In this document: piece by piece, positions 62,951 through 64,000 of the stretch
How positions within the stretch are numbered: position 1 is the first letter of the stretch
Layout: each line of letters opens with the position of its first letter
Assembly (NCBI GenBank): GCA_016208975.1
Contig: JACQXA010000004.1
Span: 1,923,015 to 1,987,014, forward strand
Source of the DNA: Nitrospinota bacterium
Lineage (GTDB): Bacteria; Nitrospinota_A; UBA7883; JACRLM01
Reading direction: 5' to 3'
DNA length: 64,000 nucleotides
The notes under the pieces: model-generated
What the model was told of the DNA's origin: nothing
Database searches by the model: none
The model's input: the letters and a program-made list of their open reading frames with translations, nothing else
Position numbers and translations under genes: made by a program

Positions 62951-63276
62951 GCCGCTATCCCGTCTCTAAAGATGCTCCTATGGATGGCGAATGGATGGTT
63001 TGCCCATTCTTCCTCGGAAATAAAGAGCGCCGATATAAGCGTGTTTTCCCTGAGACATAAGTCCGAAAGCAAACTGTTTACCCGTCTGGCTTCATCAGAC
63101 CGGTTCAAAGCACCAGTTAAAACGATTGCCACATCAATATCGGAATCTTCCGTAGCCTCATCCCGCGCATGGGAGCCGTAAAGATAAACACCTTTCAACC
63201 GCCCACCGTACACGCTGAACAGTTTGCCGCGCAGATCCCGGACAATTCTTAATGCGTTTTCCTTGCGAACGGTCAT
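62947..63276 (-). CDS. MNT nucleotidyltransferase (MntA-like antitoxin)
   Basis: 109 residues. Nucleotidyltransferase motif GSHARDEATEDSDIDV near 33-48 (GSxAR...SDxD). The partner HEPN gene overlaps by 4 bp. Probably the antitoxin of the pair. Confidence 0.88.
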   Translation of the reverse strand: MTVRKENALRIVRDLRGKLFSVYGGRLKGVYLYGSHARDEATEDSDIDVAIVLTGALNRSDEARRVNSLLSDLCLRENTLISALFISEEEWANHPFAIHRSIFRDGIAA

Positions 63277-63341
63277 GGCGACTTTAGCTTTTCCTGATAT
63301 TTATTGTGAAGCTCACCATCATTGACTCGGCTTAATGTAGC

Positions 63342-63902
63342 TTAAACCCCGGTTTTATCTTTCCTGTTTGCAACGGAAACTGGAATGGATTTCTCTTTAA
63401 TAATGGAGCCTAGCAACCCCAAAATTCCTTTTCGTATCAAATTCTTTTCGAAAGTTTCCTCGAAATGTCCTCTGGGCAAATATGCGGCTCTTTTTAAATG
63501 AACCTTATCAAATTTATATCCGAGCGTTTTCGCCATTTCATAAAGCAAATCAGATAACCTGTCTTTTGCTTCCTCTCTTTTCGTATCCAAAAGGTTTTGA
63601 AAATTTGGCATGGATTGGTTTTGGGGGAAATTTGCATAGCAATCAAGCAATGCCTTCCATAGCTCTCTGACAGATGAATTATCGTAATATTCGATATCAA
63701 TTTTATTTAATGCTTCAACATGTTCTTGAGATAGCGGCGTTGCCCTTGTAGCCATTAAAGTGGTGAATATATCTATCTTGCGCTGTTTTTTTTCTCTCTT
63801 CCGTTGAATGATTGATTCTGCTTGTATCGCCAGAATTGGAGCGGCTATTATAGCGATAATAGTTATCCAGTCATGAGCGCTCATTTCACCGATCCATTCC
63901 AT
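63342..63902 (-). CDS. DUF6680-like membrane-anchored protein
   Basis: 186 residues. One N-terminal membrane helix (about 10-29) is followed by a charged segment and a soluble domain with TTLMATRATPLS and VEALNKIDIEYY, which I recall from DUF6680. An internal ATG at 63884 is a possible start. The gene is markedly more AT-rich than the rest of the window and sits next to a HEPN-MNT pair, which suggests acquisition. Function unknown. Confidence 0.65.
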   Translation of the reverse strand: MEWIGEMSAHDWITIIAIIAAPILAIQAESIIQRKREKKQRKIDIFTTLMATRATPLSQEHVEALNKIDIEYYDNSSVRELWKALLDCYANFPQNQSMPNFQNLLDTKREEAKDRLSDLLYEMAKTLGYKFDKVHLKRAAYLPRGHFEETFEKNLIRKGILGLLGSIIKEKSIPVSVANRKDKTGV

Positions 63903-63941
63903 GATAGTAAAATTTTACCTATTCTTCTTCGGGCTGTAAAT

Positions 63942-64000
63942 TCAAAACGGAAAATCCACATGATCAACGCCATGTTGTTTCATGAAATCCTTAATAGCGT
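63942..64000 (-). CDS. Possible C-terminal end of a further minus-strand gene
   Basis: A minus-strand frame runs from the window edge to TGA at 63942-63944, giving about 18 codons (AIKDFMKQHGVDHVDFPF). It has coding-like composition but is too short to identify. Confidence 0.35.
   Translation of the reverse strand, partial: AIKDFMKQHGVDHVDFPF

Noticed and set aside
1-64000. CRISPR array, tRNA or rRNA genes
   Set aside because: No regularly spaced repeats, and no cloverleaf or rRNA segments were recognised by eye; a tRNAscan or Rfam search would settle this.

Overview
The window reads as one contiguous piece of chromosome from a Gram-negative, flagellated bacterium. It has moderately high GC, dense coding on both strands, and frequent ATA isoleucine codons despite the GC. 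LpxI (a lipid A enzyme), TolC, CsgG-type and SPOR proteins imply an outer membrane. A FlaG-like gene behind a sigma-28-type promoter implies flagella. LpxI, split transketolase, a FYDLN-acid protein, DUF5674 and many c-di-GMP/two-component proteins would suit a deep-branching proteobacterial, Nitrospinota-like or Nitrospirota-like lineage; this placement is inference. No rRNA, tRNA, CRISPR array, integrase or transposase was seen.

Layout. 1-4.6 kb: prohibitin-like SPFH protein, a displaced 5' fragment of guaA, a zeta-toxin-like kinase with a 63-residue partner, intact guaA, then a radical SAM/SPASM protein. 4.6-14.6 kb: housekeeping genes (FYDLN zinc-ribbon protein, an unknown 397-residue protein, dnaE, FlaG-like, ruvB, ridA, yicC, gmk) and a SCO/small membrane protein pair. 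14.7-18.1 kb: Gfo/Idh oxidoreductase, lpxI and an ArnT-like glycosyltransferase, probably an envelope-lipid operon. 18.1-23.1 kb: Fis-like regulator, split transketolase, S41 protease and divergent polysaccharide deacetylase. 23.1-29.8 kb: MuiA-like and SPOR proteins, then a sulfide/persulfide locus (sulfide:quinone reductase, DsrE-like, VTT-rhodanese fusion, sterol-desaturase-like) divergent from an ArsR-rhodanese regulator with an operator-like sequence between them. 29.8-35.4 kb: PAS-PAS-GGDEF protein with a diiron ODP oxygen sensor, a FakA/FakB-like fusion and a B12-radical SAM protein. 35.4-41.7 kb: LbH acyltransferase, large YfhO-like membrane protein, HDOD, MBL hydrolase, DUF502 and DUF5674.

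41.7-51.5 kb is the most unusual region. A cyclic-nucleotide-domain PilB/GspE-type ATPase, a TolC protein, a sigma-54 activator with an eroded receiver and an ATP-grasp ligase overlap one another by exactly 4 bp each. Upstream on the same strand lie a CsgG-type lipoprotein and a hybrid histidine kinase. This is my best candidate for an undescribed secretion or surface-product system.

51.6-61.8 kb: Fur regulator, DHH phosphoesterase, a zinc-ribbon unknown, purE, GlcD-type flavoprotein, a GT2/methyltransferase/deacetylase trio (NodC/NodS/NodB-like in domain make-up), a Cys-anchored lipoprotein and sodium-pump decarboxylase beta and gamma subunits. 61.8-64 kb: a calcium-repeat lipoprotein followed by a more accessory-looking tail (HEPN-MNT pair, DUF6680-like protein and a partial gene).
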